A stretch of 64,000 nucleotides of DNA from Dendrolimus kikuchii (lineage: Eukaryota > Arthropoda > Insecta > Lepidoptera > Lasiocampidae), in the NCBI GenBank assembly GCA_019925095.2, contig CM034406.1, positions 16,864,388 to 16,928,387 on the forward strand, given 5' to 3'. Numbering within the stretch: position 1 is the first letter of the stretch; each line of letters begins with the position of its first letter. The notes under the pieces were generated by a model. It worked only from the letters and a program-made list of their open reading frames with translations. It was not told the origin of the DNA and ran no database searches. Of this stretch, positions 32,292 through 43,384 are shown piece after piece. A program made the position numbers and the translations under genes.

Positions 32292-32808
32292 TAAACTTCA
32301 AGGCGCAAAGAACCTCAGCCAGAAGGCCCAGCTTGCCATACACAACGCGGTGCTGGTACCTACGCTCACTTATGAAAGCGAGAGCATGAAAGTAGAGTAA
32401 ACGCGGTCGAGATGTGAGCACTGCGCAAAATCTGCGGAGTGACGCTTGCAGACCGCGTTCGTAATACCGAAGTAAGAAAGAGAGTTGGTCTGAAAGAGAG
32501 TGTCGGGGTGAAGGTGAGGAAAGGAATGCTCCGGTGGTTCGGGCGTGTGGAAAGAATGACTAAACAGATATACAATGCAAAAGTGGGTGGATGCAGAAGT
32601 CGTGGAAGGCCACGACACACCTTCCATGATCAAATTGATCGTGTCCTAGCAGAAGGTGATGTCAGGAGCCTTAAGAACAGACGAGCGTGCATGACAAGAG
32701 CTATTAATGTCAAAGAAGCAAGTGAGGTGTGTAAGAATAAGCCTGAATGGCGCTCTGTTGTTCGTGCTTACCCCTCAAGGGAACTGGCGTGAAGTTATGT
32801 ATGTATGT
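32292..32808 (+). mobile_element. RTE-like LINE fragment, 13-bp TSD, two internal deletions
   Basis: 517 bp flanked by AATTAATGTTATG at 32279-32291 and 32809-32821. Compared with 7349-8163 it lacks 19 bp (around TATGAAAGCGAGAG|CATG) and 15 bp (around GTGGAAAGAATG|ACTAAA). Both deletions lie at short direct repeats, consistent with slippage. The first breaks the reading frame. Confidence 0.9.
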
Positions 32809-32944
32809 AATTAATGTTATGAGAATTTATAAGTTGAGAAGGTCCATTTTTTTAAATTTAATCTCAGTTCTATTTGAGAACAGATTTTGAAGGTACATAC
32901 TGTTAAAAAATAGATCTACCTCCTATTCTATGCACATCGCTTCG

Positions 32945-33118
32945 CGGGTTTGACACATCGGTTACCCCGATGTGCAGGTTTTATCACGATGTTTTCCTTC
33001 ACTGTTAGCACGTAGTAGTTGTTACAATACTCACATTAGGTTAGTGTTTTCCGGTCAAGATTTAAACTTGCACTTTTAAGTTTGGGAGGCAAGTGAGCTA
33101 AGCACTAAGCTACAGTTT
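32945..33118 (-). mobile_element. S1 SINE, body plus degraded tRNA-like head
   Basis: GGGTTTGACACATCGGTTAC, CACGATGTTTTCCTTCACTG, TTTTCCGGTCAAGATTTAAA and a degraded head ending AAGCTACAG. Minus-strand orientation; the left end is truncated. Confidence 0.7.
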
Positions 33119-33248
33119 TACACAACTAGTAATTTCTCCCGATGTACCTGCACACTAGGACCAGTAACACGCAACAGTGTACGAATCATGTAAGCGGGAG
33201 AAGCTACCAATGCATAGTAAGCAACTTTGCCATATCCGCTTGCTTTGA

Positions 33249-33452
33249 CGGCTTCTGTGGTTGAGCGGGCTAAGTCTTAGCCGGCCGAACTCGCTAGACT
33301 CCGGGTTTGATTCCTGGCATGGTAAATTTCGGAAATGAACTTTTTGCTATTTACTATGGTCTGGGTGTCTGGAATTGGCCCCAGAGTGGTCTGTTGTATA
33401 TCACCCATAACATAAACGTAACTAGCTTAGCTTGGGGATATACAATGTGTGT
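33249..33452 (+). mobile_element. tRNA-derived SINE S2, best head
   Basis: Head with A box TGGTTGAGCGGGCTAAG and B box GGTTTGATTCCTGG, then TGGTCTGGGTGTCTGGAATT, AGAGTGGTCTGTTGTATATC and GGGGATATACAATGTGTG. The first half resembles a leucine- or serine-type tRNA, but no real tRNA fold was confirmed. Confidence 0.75.
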
Positions 33453-33484
33453 GTTTGTGTTTGATCACAAATTTCACCAAGGCC

Positions 33485-33770
33485 ACACTATTAATTTGAC
33501 TTTACCAATAAACAAAAGAGTATAATATATGTGTGTGTGTGTGTGTGTGTCAAGTACACGGTAATGTGTGTAATGTTTTTTTATTGATTTAATGTATTTT
33601 TATGCATAATTTAAAAAATATATTAGCATTCTGAACTCCTTCTCTATATACTAACTACTTATCTAAACTATAGGCTGTGCGAAATTTCATATTCCTCCGT
33701 CTGCGCAATTTTAGTAAAAAGGGGTACAAAGTTTTTACTGTGTTTTTGCTTCACATATTTAATATATAGA
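33485..33770 (-). repeat. Family K repeat copy
   Basis: Reverse of the copies at 24143 and 47998, with a (GT)10 run at 33531-33550 in its middle. GTAAAAAGGGGTACAAAG marks its right part. Confidence 0.7.
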
Positions 33771-33778
33771 TTATTTAC

Positions 33779-34095
33779 ATTTTTTTTTTTTTATTGCAGG
33801 AGATCAGCAGACAGGCAAATGGCCCATTTGATGGAAAGCGGTTACCATCGCCTATAGACAATTACAACACCAAAGGTGCTACAAATGCGCTGCTGCTCTC
33901 TTAAGGGAAACTGGAACCTGGTCACTAATGCCGGAACACAACTCGAAAGTTGTTATGGCGACATACTTTAGACCAGGGGTGGTAGCCATCCAGTCGGGCA
34001 AATGCCCTACCACCTGGCTGTGGGTTGTTAAGTCGCCTCTTACGACAGGCCGCCCGGCCGCAGGAAATTGTATTCTTTCTCCGTTCCTGCACGGA
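33779..34095 (-). mobile_element. Family A retroposon, full length
   Basis: Poly(T) and TTATTGCAGGAGATCAGCAG on the left, CTTTCTCCGTTCCTGCACGG on the right, with every internal block present. The 114-aa minus ORF is incidental. Confidence 0.9.
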
Positions 34096-34527
34096 TAACT
34101 ATGTTGGAAACCGATCTGCACTTTTCTACTCAAACGAAAACTGCCGGTCGGAATTATAAGTTGTGTAATACTGTACCACGGCTTAAATTCATTTATTTGT
34201 ACCAAGTAAGAATAAAAAGTCAATAGAAGTTTAATTACTATAATTTCAAATTATACCTTCAATACTAGTACAAACATCACGACCTTGCGTTCTTATAATT
34301 AATTTAAACAAGTCTGTATTGGTGTCAAATGATAAACCCATTTGCATTATTCATAAGAGTATTGACCAAGTTTTTTTTTTAAATTTAATCCAACATCATC
34401 AATTTTGTAACTGTGAATTAATTAAAATTATTGCGTCATGAATACAAGTGTTAACAATGAATAATTTAATTTGTTCATTTATTTTGGAGAGTGTGCTGCT
34501 GAGCTCTTCGATCTGATCCCGCCATCC
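34096..34527. other. Unassigned AT-rich DNA
   Basis: No coding or shared-repeat signal recognised. Confidence 0.4.
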
Positions 34528-35045
34528 AGTGGCGTAGCTTGGCTTAGATGGGCCCTGTATCTATGAGTTGTGGGGCCATCCATGTGTTGAGGGGCTCAAA
34601 GAAAGGTTAATAAAGCTTTTTTTATAAAAAAAAAACTCGAATTGAATTAAAATAATTATATATTGATTATAAGTTATTATTTATATTTAATGCTCCTAGG
34701 AGCTAATTTAGACAAACAATTCAAATCAAAGATACATTTTTCTCGCCTTTTTTTTGGTAAACTTATTTATCAAATGATTCATAGATGAAAACGATTTCAC
34801 TTTTTCTAGATTTTCTGCCTCTATAGACAATAATAACAAGTCTGATAGTCATTTCTGTTGTAGTGTAGTTGTGTTGTTGTAGACAACCCCAGGAATTAAT
34901 TGAGATTATAATGACGATGGTGATATACATAACACATAGTACAATTTCTTACATTCTAGTAATAAATATGTAAATGCACTATATACAGATGTTCTATATA
35001 TTAAATAGATATATACTTTGGGCCCATGGGGGCCAAGTGCCCACA
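34528..35045. mobile_element. Possible DNA-transposon relic
   Basis: Opens with CAGTGGCGTAGCTTGGC and GGGCCCTG and finishes with TTTGGGCCCATGGGGGCC. The CAGTGGCGTAGC opening is common on insect non-autonomous DNA transposons. The matching right terminus and a target duplication are not visible. Confidence 0.35.
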
Positions 35046-35094
35046 AATTATTTAAAATAATTAAAAAACACCTAGTCGACAAAACAGGAGACCG

Positions 35095-35230
35095 GAAGGC
35101 TGGAGCTTACCTCGCTCAAAGGATTAGCCTTGTATCCAGCGAGGTAATGCTGCCAGCCTTCTAGGTAAAATGCCCAGCGACAGTGGTCTGGTGGGGCTGG
35201 ACGGGCTTTAATATAGGTTTTATTTTAATT
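35095..35230 (+). repeat. Family N repeat with stem-loop
   Basis: AAGGCTGGAGCTTACCTCGC pairs with the stretch AGCGAGGTAATGCTGCCAGCC, giving a two-part stem. Then GACAGTGGTCTGGTGGGGC and TTTAATATAGGTTTTATT follow. See 17650, 21060 and 23280. Confidence 0.65.
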
Positions 35231-35875
35231 TTAGTTTTTTTTTTTACTATTGTATATATATTTTTATGTTAGGTTTATTTATAGGATATTTTAGTTTTTG
35301 TTAATAGATGTTAGTTAGACTTAGTTTATTTATAGTATTTAATTTTAAAAAATTAATATCTTTCTTTTGACTTTTCCTGTCTAGTAATAAAGAATAATAT
35401 ACTTAAAATATATAACATACAAATACATATCTACAAAAATATATAAATGTTTATAGGTAAATATATAATATATGTACATACATTTAAATATCATCATATT
35501 CCAAGGACATCTAATATTTAATAATAGTAAGGGGTCATTATATGAAAATCGATTCTTAAGGATTATACTCCATTAAAATTTCTTAGAAATAATTTACTAT
35601 ATTTCTGTCTCCAAGTAACGTTGCTTGGTCGATTATCCATCCATTGATGACCAGTCCACAGTTAGGTATGGCATTTGCGCCGCTCCATTTGCAGCGAGGG
35701 ACGAACAAAGGTCATTCGCATCGGCTCCAATCAGTGACCTCGTTCGATACATTTCGAAATTTAGGTAAACTATATGTATATAACTAAGTAGCGTTATCTA
35801 ATTGCAACCTCGACCTGTAAAATTATCTTGTTAACTCTTTTTTTTAATACAGGAGAAATCCAATTGAGGACCATA
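35231..35875. other. Unassigned AT-rich DNA
   Basis: No coding or shared-repeat signal recognised. Confidence 0.4.
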
Positions 35876-36034
35876 AGGGGCCGTCCACAAATTACCCCTA
35901 CCTACCCCCGTTTGTCCCCTCCCCGTCCTGGTTACAAGAGAAATGTGACGTCATGAAATGTATGACCCTCCCACAGTTGTCACACTTCGTCGACCCCCTC
36001 TCTTTAACGTGACGAAATTTATGGATGGTCCCTA
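35876..36034. mobile_element. Family H MITE, compact copy
   Basis: Left GGGGCCGTCCACAAATTAC and right GAAATTTATGGATGGTCCC are imperfect inverted ends. 159 bp with internal CCCCTCCCCG and TTCGTCGACCCCC. No ORF. Longer relative at 12604-13432. Confidence 0.7.
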
Positions 36035-36110
36035 AGCCGAGCGAGGGAGAAAAGTCGTGGCCCTTGTGTTGGGTGCGCTAGGTCGGAATGGAATTGGCAC
36101 ATTTTTTTTA

Positions 36111-36212
36111 AAGTTGGAGTACAGCAGGCCTGACCTGGTGGATAGCGGTTACCGTCGCCTATGGACATTTGCGACACCAGAGATGTTACTAACGCGCTGC
36201 CAGCTTCGAAGA
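36111..36212 (-). mobile_element. Family A fragment (3' half)
   Basis: GGAGTACAGCAGGCCTGACC, GTCGCCTATGGACATTTGCG and ACCAGAGATGTTACTAACGC, cut off after CAGCTTCG. The 63-aa ORF is incidental. Confidence 0.7.
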
Positions 36213-36270
36213 AATTTTATGACATCCTTTTTAAAAAACCTCACGTAAGAAGTCGTATCTGATCTTAAAT

Positions 36271-36380
36271 GCTGGCAACGAGTAGGCATAGCCCCTGGTG
36301 TTAAAACGTCTACAGGCGACAGTAACCAGTCCTCATCAGATGGGCCGTCTGCCTGTTTACAGCATCGTAATTAAAAAAAG
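36271..36380 (+). mobile_element. Family A-related retroposon (variant)
   Basis: GCTGGCAACGAGTAGGCATA, CCCTGGTGTTAAAACGTC and TAATTAAAAAAAG: the same variant type as 13144-13261. Confidence 0.65.
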
Positions 36381-36545
36381 AGCAGTGTGCTTAGTGCGAG
36401 TTTTTTTATTATTATTCGATTACGTGCAAGTTAACGTAATTTTGTATGGCACGATATAGGTTTCCCTTCACGCGACACGAGATGGCGCTAAGCGTTCCCA
36501 TAGAAAATTGCGTTAACTAGAACGTGGTCCAGTAGTTAAAAAACT

Positions 36546-36873
36546 ATTTTATTTATTTATTTAGTTTTATGGATTGGCAGCTAGGCCTTTAAGCCAGATC
36601 TTAGATTACAATATAGTTTCTTCATTTTCTTATGCCTAAGTATTATAGCTCGGCTGAACTTGTAGGTTATCAACTGAAGCCATTCAATGGAGTTCTTGTG
36701 ACAACTCGAAAGCCACATTTGACTATACAGTTCACATTTCTCACAAAAACACATAATTACTACTCAAAAACTATCAATATCCCATAACTATTGTTCATTT
36801 TAGAGTTATTTTACACATTTTTAGAAAATAAAACTGCACAGCACAACATCTTTCAGTTCCCGCCAAAATCTCC
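36546..36873 (-). mobile_element. Family C retroposon, probable 12-bp TSD
   Basis: TTTTATGGATTGGCAGCTAG opens the 3' end, and CCCGCCAAAATCTCC closes the 5' end. AGTTAAAAAACT (36534-36545) and AGTAAAAAAACT (36874-36885) are a likely TSD with one mismatch. It carries about 60 bp more than the 5113 copy. Confidence 0.75.
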
Positions 36874-36885
36874 AGTAAAAAAACT

Positions 36886-38900
36886 CGTATTAAGCGCTCT
36901 GTTTATGTAGGATGTAGGGACGTTTTTTTATTTTTTTTGTTATTATTAATATCTCTACGGACTCGAGTTCCGTACCCTTTTTTACTACTTAATTTCTATG
37001 AAAAATTTGAGACTCCATACACGCTTATTGTTTACTTTTGTTACTGTGTGTAACATTAATTTAGTAATTTTTATATTTGGTGTACCTTAAGAATAACTTA
37101 TTATATTAATTTATTCTAATTTTATACTAATGTAGAGTGTATCTGTTAAATGCTGGTGTTGTGAGGAAGTGCATGTGCAGTGTTGGCCTTATATCTATAC
37201 TTATATCTATACTTATATATAGTCATGTGTGTTGTTTTTTTCTTTTCTGTGCCTGGGTTATTAATTTTTAGGCTCTTCGTGTGTCTTGGTTTGTTTGTGG
37301 AGTGTGCGTGTAATGCAATATGATGGTAGTGCGCGTAGGTTTGTAGGGGGTGTTTTTGCGTTACATTTTTTATTAGTCTGTTGTAACTTGTATGTTTTGT
37401 ATTCTTCCATGCTCTGTAAACGGGAAGCACCTATTTAGTATATCTTTAATGTCCATAGAAGATAGCCGCTATCTATTTACAAAAATACAAACTCAGATTT
37501 CAATAATTGAGTACATTTCCATATTAATAATAACATATAAACATAATAATCAATGTTATTTGCTTATTTAGTAAATGTTATGTCTGGTTCGTAGCTCTAA
37601 TTAATTTTTAATGATAGTTTATCACTGTTTGACCCAATATTTGGCTTCCTGTGTTCAAGTCACCTTCTAAATGTATGTATATATTTGTTGTATGAATGCC
37701 CATTACTATATTTTGTGATTTGAAAACTGATTAAAATTTGTTTTAAATCATTACTAATGCCATCTAGTTAATTTGATAAGAGTTGTGTGCATCAATACGG
37801 TAAATTGTGAGTAACGTGTGCACGTAGTGTGCGATGTAGCCGCTAGATGGAGTCACTGGTATGTAATAATCGATATCCAAGTTGTATTACACTTACTTTA
37901 TCCGATTATTTAAACATACTCCTGAAATGAGTCTGTACAAAACTAATACGGTGAATTGTAACGATATTGAACAGATTTCATTGCGTATGATACTGTTTTG
38001 TTCAGAACAGGTAGAACTACAAAACAAAATATTATGTCAAACAGTCAATACTAAATGTAGCGTTGGAAAGGCTGTAAGTGTAAATCCTTGTTTGATGTCG
38101 CCACGAGTATTTCCATCTCTTGCAAAATAAGAAAATATAGAAAACCATTAGATTTTCAATTAACGTATCATAAAATAAGATACCTATTGTTTCTTATTAA
38201 TTTTCCTTATCCGTCCAGAAACAGCCAACATGTCCCATCTCCTCTTCCCCACCCTCCTGTCCCCCCTCTCCTCCCTCCTCCCCTCTTGTCACCACGCCTT
38301 CCTCTATAGAATTAATGGCCTGATCTTTTTGGTGTTTACATATCAATATATGTAATGTGGTTTCAATTTTTCCTGCTACATTTGTCTCTACTTACCTACC
38401 ATACCATAAACATTGTATTTAAAACAATGAGGATAATTATAATAATGATAAATTCAGAATATAGTTAGTTATTTGAGACAAAGCTTTGTGTTCTCGCCAG
38501 ACGTCCTGGCTGGGGACAATTATCTATAGGTATAAATGCATAGTGAATGATTTTCGTAGAAAAATCGTCTACTGCGTAGCTGTCTGTTGTCTTTATTTAA
38601 AGTCACAAAGAAATGTAATAATTCTGGAAAAATAGTAGGTTTAAGTTGATAAAAGAGAAGAGTTACTACTTCAAAATCCAAATTAGAATAGCCGTTATTG
38701 CTATTAATAAATGTTTACAATTAAGTTTCCTAAGTATTTAGTCTTTAGAGATTAGCGTATGTCTTTGATACATAGGCTTCATCCAGCTCTTTCCATGTAT
38801 CCATGTCCTTTGCTAGTCTTGGCCATTGGGGACCTGCAATTTCAACTCCATGCCATCTTTTTTACTGGCTAGAAAAGACGAGGGGGATGTCTTACTGTAT
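36886..38900. other. Long unassigned AT-rich stretch
   Basis: About 2 kb without a repeat shared inside the window. A pyrimidine-rich tract lies at 38232-38310 and a TATCTATACT tandem near 37190-37220. The 82-aa ORF at 37882-38130 lacks splice signals or recognisable motifs, so I do not call a gene. Confidence 0.4.
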
Positions 38901-38940
38901 GGATTTTATTGGTTGACATCTTTACTATTTAGTTCAATAT
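38901..38940 (+). repeat. 40-bp perfect direct repeat, left copy
   Basis: The block GGATTTTATTGGTTGACATC through AGTTCAATAT is identical, base for base, to 39983-40022. The copies flank 1,042 bp that include a family A copy and an R1-type 3' UTR. Confidence 0.95.
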
Positions 38941-38990
38941 TGCTCGTAAGGCAATTGAACGGTTAGTAAGATGTAGGATGTAGGACCCGG

Positions 38991-39184
38991 CTATAAGAGA
39001 ACTAGAACCTGGTAACTAATGCCGGAAAACAACGCGAGGTTATTGTGGCGGCTTGCTTTTAAACCAGGGGCGACATCCAGGTGGGAAAATGCTCTACGAC
39101 CTAGCTGGGCTTTGTTTTGGTCGTCTCTTACGACAAGCCTCCCGTTGGTAGGAATCAGTAGTCGTTTTCCGTTCCTGCACGGAT
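38991..39184 (-). mobile_element. Family A retroposon, old copy
   Basis: AACTAGAACCTGGTAACTAA to TTTCCGTTCCTGCACGG with many substitutions; the poly(A) half is missing. Confidence 0.75.
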
Positions 39185-39196
39185 AGTTAGATTAGT

Positions 39197-39424
39197 TAGA
39201 TAGGTTAGGCCATTGCGCTACCGCCAGGGCGTCGAGGAGAGGTGAGGCTACGTTCCCTGGTATAAGGCCGATGGATGGAACACCGAGGGTTTTTAGTGGG
39301 TATCCGGACATATGGACTAATAGTACTCCCTAAGGATGTTAGTGCCACCCCAACGTGGTGAATCCCACACGCCTCCGCCACGTTTTCCCCCGCGTGATAG
39401 GCCTCAATCGGATTTCTGTTCTTA
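39197..39424 (+). mobile_element. R1-type LINE 3' UTR fragment
   Basis: GTTTTTAGTGGGTATCCGGA and CGTGATAGGCCTCAATCGGA followed by TTCTGTTCTTAAAAAAATG resemble the 3' UTRs of R1-clade LINEs, where a TTTTAGTGGGT block is typical. No coding part remains. Confidence 0.55.
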
Positions 39425-39982
39425 AAAAAATGCTAGATAGGATATAAGTTACATGTACAACAATGTTTTTAATGATAGGCTTACCATCAATAAAAGAATA
39501 CAAACTTATGTTATACCATAGACCACCCGTAAACGCTTACCAGCTTACCACATCCTTATTTCAATCAAAAATTAATAGGGTTGACACAGAAAACTTTTTA
39601 GAAAGAAAAAAAGGAAGAAAACGTTTATTTGCCAAATGCGACGCAAACAAATGATAAAATAGACGAGACAAAATATATTTATTTTGTCTCCTATATCTCT
39701 TTATTTTGCTAAAGATCAAAGTCCCTCGACCGAATACGATCGAGTGCGACCCAAGTCGATTTGAAAACATAAAAAAAACTACAACAAAGGACAATGCCCA
39801 TTTTGAGTCCAACCTAAAATCGGATGAAACTTAACCAAATGTCTTTCCAAAATCTTATATTATTTTTTACGTTATTATAGAAAAATTATATTTTTTTTTT
39901 AAACCCAGCTTATAAAATACAATTAAATAAACATATATTTGTTTTTTGCTATCAACATCAATGGTTCGTATTTTGCCTTTTA
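39425..39982. other. Unassigned AT-rich DNA
   Basis: No coding or shared-repeat signal recognised. The small ORFs on both strands overlap each other and lack motifs. Confidence 0.4.
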
Positions 39983-40022
39983 GGATTTTATTGGTTGACA
40001 TCTTTACTATTTAGTTCAATAT
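39983..40022 (+). repeat. 40-bp perfect direct repeat, right copy
   Basis: Identical to 38901-38940, on the same strand. Confidence 0.95.
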
Positions 40023-40868
40023 ACACAAATATTGTTGACTGTTGAACTCACTTACATACCTTCAGAAACAACACGTTGGTATAGGTACTGACACTTATAA
40101 TTTATGATGCTACTCGCGCCATAGCCTGAAAAATCAAATCTTTTTGGAACACAATAGATAAAATCTATGGAAACGAGAGTCAGCAAACCATAGTGTATTA
40201 ATAATGAATAGTGCCATATAACTTCGAATTTATGAAATTAAGAACAAATATTTGTAACGTATATGATATTTTTTTTTTTACAAAATAGTAGATGATATAT
40301 ATAAACTTGTGCAATTTTATATGAATCTCGACTCTTCTAACAAACTACGCAATATCCTTTCAAAATATAGAATAGAATAGAAAACACTTTATTTTTCACC
40401 AAATAAACAATTACAGAATAAATAATATATAAAAATATAGTAATTTTTGTTTTATTTCGCGTCGACCTCAATATTGATAACATATTTATGTTTTACTTTT
40501 TAGTTACTCTTGAAGTCGGTTTTTTTTGCTAGTAATTTTTATATACGATTATACTTTTTAAATTTGTACATACGTATAAATACACTTTTCTGACAACCCT
40601 AAAATATTCCCATACTATATCGAGTAAGGCCACATAAACAATATAGACACGTGCATTCAAACGTTTGGACGTACGAACTGCTATTTATACTGACTTTATT
40701 AGGGATATGTGTAAATTGTTATGATGGATTAATTGTTATGATCCATTCATTTTCACTATTAAGGGACTACCCAAATGAGGTTTGTAATTTCTATTGAAAA
40801 TTGCCATATTTCTAAAGATATAAATTGACAGATTACTTACGATAAATTTGTATTCTACGAATTCTAAC
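40023..40868. other. Unassigned AT-rich DNA
   Basis: No coding or shared-repeat signal recognised. Confidence 0.4.
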
Positions 40869-40877
40869 AAAAGTTAC

Positions 40878-41275
40878 AAACGTCGGAAGTAGCTTCGGTG
40901 AACCTGCAGCCCACCTCTCTACATCCCTTAGCCACTCACACCCATGTTGCCCATATTGATGGCATTTTTTGGGGCCTATGCAGTGGCGAATCACCGCCTG
41001 CCCATTTTTCCACGTTCCCCGAATATTGCGACGGGCAGACGCCATAATCCCCATATTCCCAGACCCCTAGTACTACTAGCACTTCACCCCAATAGCCCAG
41101 TACTTTTTGTTCTCATTTCCCACAATAGTCCTATACTTGGGTGCATTATTATATGGTGTATGTAAACAGGGATAATCGCCTAAGGGGCCTCTACGTGTTT
41201 GCCTTCCCATGGCCCTACGCAAGCCCTTCAAAAGTCCGGGTCAGTTTGATGGCGCATGGTCTTCAAAGACATACA
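40878..41275 (+). mobile_element. Family B element, 5'-truncated, with TSD
   Basis: Begins at ACGTCGGAAGTAGCTTCGG, inside the canonical element, and ends CTTCAAAGACATAC. Flanked by AAAAGTTAC at 40869-40877 and 41276-41284. The 5' truncation supports retroposition. Confidence 0.85.
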
Positions 41276-41300
41276 AAAAGTTACGAAAATAAAACAAAGC

Positions 41301-41718
41301 GCCCGCCTCCGTGCTTGCCTTAGCCAGCCGGCACGGTTTTGCCAGGTAGTAGGGCATTTGCCCGACTGGATGGCTACCACCCCTGGTCTAAAGTATGTCG
41401 CCATGACCTTGAGATGTGTTCCGGCATTAGTGACCAGGTTCCAGTCTCCCTTAAGAGAGCAGCAGCGCATTTGTAGCAAGCACCTTTGGTGTTGCGAATG
41501 TCCATAGGCGATGGTAACCGCTTTCCATCAAGTGGGCTGTCTGCCTGTCTGCTAAACTCCTGCAATAAAAAAAAACGGAGTGGAGATCTCTAGAGCTAAG
41601 ACTCAAGCTCCAGAATTGGAAGTGATAAATAGCCTAACGTTGCAAGTAGCTTCTGCGAACCTGCAGACCACCTATCCACACCTCTTAGCCGCTCACACCC
41701 ATGTTGCCTCTCGCCTTA
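41301..41718 (+). mobile_element. Family B fragment split by family A
   Basis: Pieces 41301-41336 (CCTCCGTGCTTGCC to GGCACGG) and about 41576-41718 (AGTGGAGATCTCTAGAGC onward) are adjacent in intact B. Short ACGG sequences flank the insertion between them. Confidence 0.8.
41337..41575 (+). mobile_element. Family A retroposon nested in family B
   Basis: 5'-truncated at CCAGGTAGTAGGGC, ends ACTCCTGCAATAAAAAAAAA. Younger than the B fragment it interrupts. Confidence 0.85.
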
Positions 41719-41964
41719 CAATTAACATAGAAACATCCATTGCCAGACCGCTATCGGGTGAGAGGTAATGTTCCCAAAAGACAAGATTTCAGATTCTATT
41801 TTGAAAATTAGTCAAATAATAACTTTATGAATGTGGTTCTAAAAATATTTGTTATTAATTTATATTTCTTTTTTTTTTCAGGTAAGTCAATTGAAATAGT
41901 CAACATACATCACACATATATGTAAGTTTCGTGGCTTTTTTTCTATATTACAGTTAAAGAAGAG

Positions 41965-42135
41965 AAGGCAGGACAGTATCCCCGTTACGTCGCGTTGTCC
42001 AAGACGGATTGGCGGGTTTAATACATTTGTTATCTCGATATCTACAGGTTAGCACGTGATAAATGTAACAATATACATATTAAGTCAGAAAACTGTCTAA
42101 GTGAAGCATGTTTTCCGGCCAGGGCAGTCTGTAAC
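41965..42135 (-). mobile_element. S1 SINE body fragment
   Basis: AGGCAGGACAGTATCCCC, GTCCAAGACGGATTGGCGGG and GCATGTTTTCCGGCCAGGG in S1 order, minus strand. Confidence 0.65.
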
Positions 42136-42180
42136 TCGAATTGTCAATCGAATCGGATTGGAATCATAACTTTTGTCGGT

Positions 42181-42501
42181 TTTTTTTTTTTTTTTTTTTT
42201 ATTGTAGGAGGTCAGCAGACAGGCAGACGGCCCACTTGAAGGAAAGCGGTTACCATCGCCTATAGACATTTGCAACACCAAAGGTGCTACAAAAGCGCTG
42301 CTGCTGTCTTAAGGGAGACTGGAACCTGGTCACTAATGCCGGAACACAACTCAAGGTTGTTATGGTGACATACTTTAGACCAGGGGTGGTAGCCATCCAG
42401 TCGGGCAAATGCCCTACCACCTGGCTGTGGGTTGTTTTGTCGCCTCTTACGACAGGCCGCCCGGCCGCAGGAAATTGTATTCTTTCTCCGTTCCTGCACG
42501 G
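42181..42501 (-). mobile_element. Family A retroposon, full length, long poly(T)
   Basis: Begins with a T run of about 20, then ATTGTAGGAGGTCAGC, and ends TCTCCGTTCCTGCACGG. The long uninterrupted tail suggests a recent insertion. The 73- and 90-aa ORFs are incidental. Confidence 0.92.
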
Positions 42502-42714
42502 ATAGAAATTTAGTAGTAGTTAGTATTAGTATTAGTAGTTTTAGTAGTTTGTAAACCAACTCGGCTTAATATTGAATCAATCTTGATTTGACCGAGGCTG
42601 ATTTAATATGAATTTTGAAGACTACAGATATTTGACCATAATCAGTCGAATGGATCTTGACTCGCACTGGCATTGTTTTTTTTTTTTTGTGAAAGGTACG
42701 GACTTGGGGACCTA

Positions 42715-42785
42715 GATTCTATACAGGGCGGGCCCTTTTGAGTTTGAGACGCGAGTGCGCTAAATCACAAAGCTACCGCGACTTT
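42715..42785 (-). mobile_element. tRNA-derived SINE head fragment
   Basis: On the minus strand GTCGCGGTAGCTTTGTGATT is A-box-like and precedes CGCACTCGCGTCTC. The B box is degraded. Confidence 0.55.
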
Positions 42786-43012
42786 GACTTTTAAATTTGT
42801 AACCGGTGATAAATAAATCGATAGAGCATTCCAATTACCCCTATAATTAAATCATTAAGGTGTGTCTATAATAATAAACAACCCGTATGAATTAACGGGA
42901 CAATTTTAAATGATGCGGGTTATAACTGCTCTTAATTTTCACCTTTAGTCATTCCTGTTTATTAATATTACCATAGAAGAATACTCTTATAAAGTTTTTA
43001 TTTTACATAGTA

Positions 43013-43062
43013 CATACCATAGTCCTACACTGACCGCGGTTTGTCCTTGGGTGCATTTTTAT
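43013..43062 (+). mobile_element. Family B scrap
   Basis: CATAGTCCTACACTGACCGC and GGTTTGTCCTTGGGTGCAT match the B region at 2870-2915. Confidence 0.6.
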
Positions 43063-43069
43063 AATAATA

Positions 43070-43381
43070 CTAGCGGCCCCGCCAGACGTTGTCCTGCTCT
43101 GAAAAAATAAAAATAAAAATCTAGGACCCGATCCCAGCGCCAACTACCAGTTGTAATTGCGAATCTAAACCATCCGGGAACCCACTCAAACACACAAAAA
43201 CAAACTCACCAAAATCGCTCCAGGTGATAAGGAGAATGGTAGAACCCGATCTCAGCTCCACTTACCGGTTCCAATTATGGATCTAAACCATCCCGGGACC
43301 CACTCAAACACATACACAAAATTTCATCAAAATCGGTAAAGTCGTTCTCAAGTTATAAAATTACAACGAAAAGTGGCATTG

Positions 43382-43382
<1 letters not shown>
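43070..43382 (-). mobile_element. Helitron-like element with internal duplication
   Basis: Minus-strand element: CTAG at 43070-43073, TC at 43381-43382. Two copies of a block of roughly 75 bp (ACCCGATC... to ...CCCACTCAAACACA), at about 43135-43200 and 43242-43315, are offset 108 bp and diverged. The (TA)n run starts directly at its 5' end. Confidence 0.65.

Positions 43383-43384
<2 letters not shown>

Noticed and set aside
33249..33325. True tRNA gene
   Set aside because: A and B boxes are present but the acceptor stem does not pair and the sequence continues as a repeated SINE body.
37190..37220. Minisatellite array near 37.2 kb
   Set aside because: Only two to three imperfect 10-bp units (TATCTATACT), too few to call an array.
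37882..38130. 82-aa plus-strand ORF as a possible exon or small gene
   Set aside because: No recognisable motif, splice sites or promoter; length is within chance for this composition.
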